Assembly (NCBI GenBank): GCA_001512985.1
Contig: LFRX01000041.1
Location: 57,164 to 63,553, forward strand
Origin: Acholeplasmatales bacterium DTU056
Lineage (GTDB): Bacteria > Bacillota_I > Bacilli_A > ML615J-28 > CAG-698
Reading direction: 5' to 3'
Length of the DNA: 6,390 nt
Part shown: positions 6,336 to 6,390 of the stretch, piece after piece
How the letters are laid out: every line of letters begins with the position of its first letter
Numbering within the stretch: the first letter of the stretch is position 1
Translations under genes and position numbers: made by a program
The notes under the pieces: generated by a model
Told to the model about the DNA's origin: nothing
The model's database searches: none
What the model saw: only the letters and a program-made list of their open reading frames with translations

Positions 6336-6341
6336 ATTATA
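6336..6341 (-). promoter_or_regulatory. Probable -10 box of nagA
   Basis: TATAAT at 6341-6336 would give a transcript start near 6329 and a leader of about 30 nt. The -35 position is A-rich without a TTGACA-like match at 16-18 nt, and the surrounding sequence is nearly all A and T. The call is therefore tentative. Confidence 0.5.
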
Positions 6342-6390
6342 TATCATTTTGAAAAATCTTTTTTAATTATTGCAATTTTAAATCTTGATA

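Noticed and set aside
6369..6376. ATTGCAAT palindrome upstream of nagA as a possible operator
   Set aside because: It is only 8 bp in very AT-rich sequence, its flanks do not extend the symmetry, and it does not match the cre or NagR operator patterns I know.
1..6390. Mycoplasma-type code (TGA as tryptophan)
   Set aside because: The low G+C prompted the check, but the membrane-protein gene ends at TGA exactly where the next gene begins, and every tryptophan in the conserved motifs is TGG.
1..6390. Mobile element, CRISPR array, toxin-antitoxin or phage-defence locus
   Set aside because: No transposase, integrase, spaced direct repeats, terminal inverted repeats or small toxin-like genes are seen. 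The patatin-like gene alone is not evidence for a defence system because no nucleotidyltransferase or other sensor is beside it.

Overview
This is a very AT-rich window (roughly 30% G+C by eye). Firmicute-type genes have strong GGAGG/GAGGTGA-like ribosome-binding sites, TATAAT promoters and frequent GTG/TTG starts. TGA is used as a stop and tryptophan is encoded by TGG, so the Mycoplasma/Spiroplasma genetic code is excluded. The best fit is a low-GC Bacilli, Erysipelotrichia or Haloplasma/Acholeplasma-like lineage using the standard bacterial code. The sequence alone does not fix the genus.

Layout: transcription alternates strand unit by unit. (1) Minus strand, 1-1327: a two-gene operon. It encodes a three-helix membrane protein whose cytosolic domain looks like a degenerate Nudix fold, followed by a YjjU-type patatin-like phospholipase cut by the left edge. 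The two genes overlap as ATGA. (2) Plus strand, 1461-2210: exodeoxyribonuclease III (xth/exoA). (3) Minus strand, 2328-4331: a secreted GHL10 (DUF187/YngK-like) glycoside hydrolase with Fn3-like and Ig-like C-terminal modules. (4) Plus strand, 4461-5087: uridine kinase (udk). (5) Minus strand, 5137-6300: N-acetylglucosamine-6-phosphate deacetylase (nagA), with its promoter near the right edge.

The two divergent gaps (1328-1460 and 4332-4460) carry back-to-back promoters, mostly with an extended -10 (TGnTATAAT). The two convergent gaps (2211-2327 and 5088-5136) each carry one hairpin with T-rich tracts on both sides, so each can end transcription from both directions. There are no tRNAs, rRNAs, insertion sequences, CRISPR arrays or phage genes.

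The genes are mostly housekeeping: base-excision repair, pyrimidine salvage and amino-sugar catabolism. The secreted hydrolase and NagA could both touch cell-wall glycan turnover, but nothing in the sequence links them beyond proximity. The least ordinary item is the membrane protein with the apparently inactive Nudix-like domain, translationally coupled to a patatin-like phospholipase.
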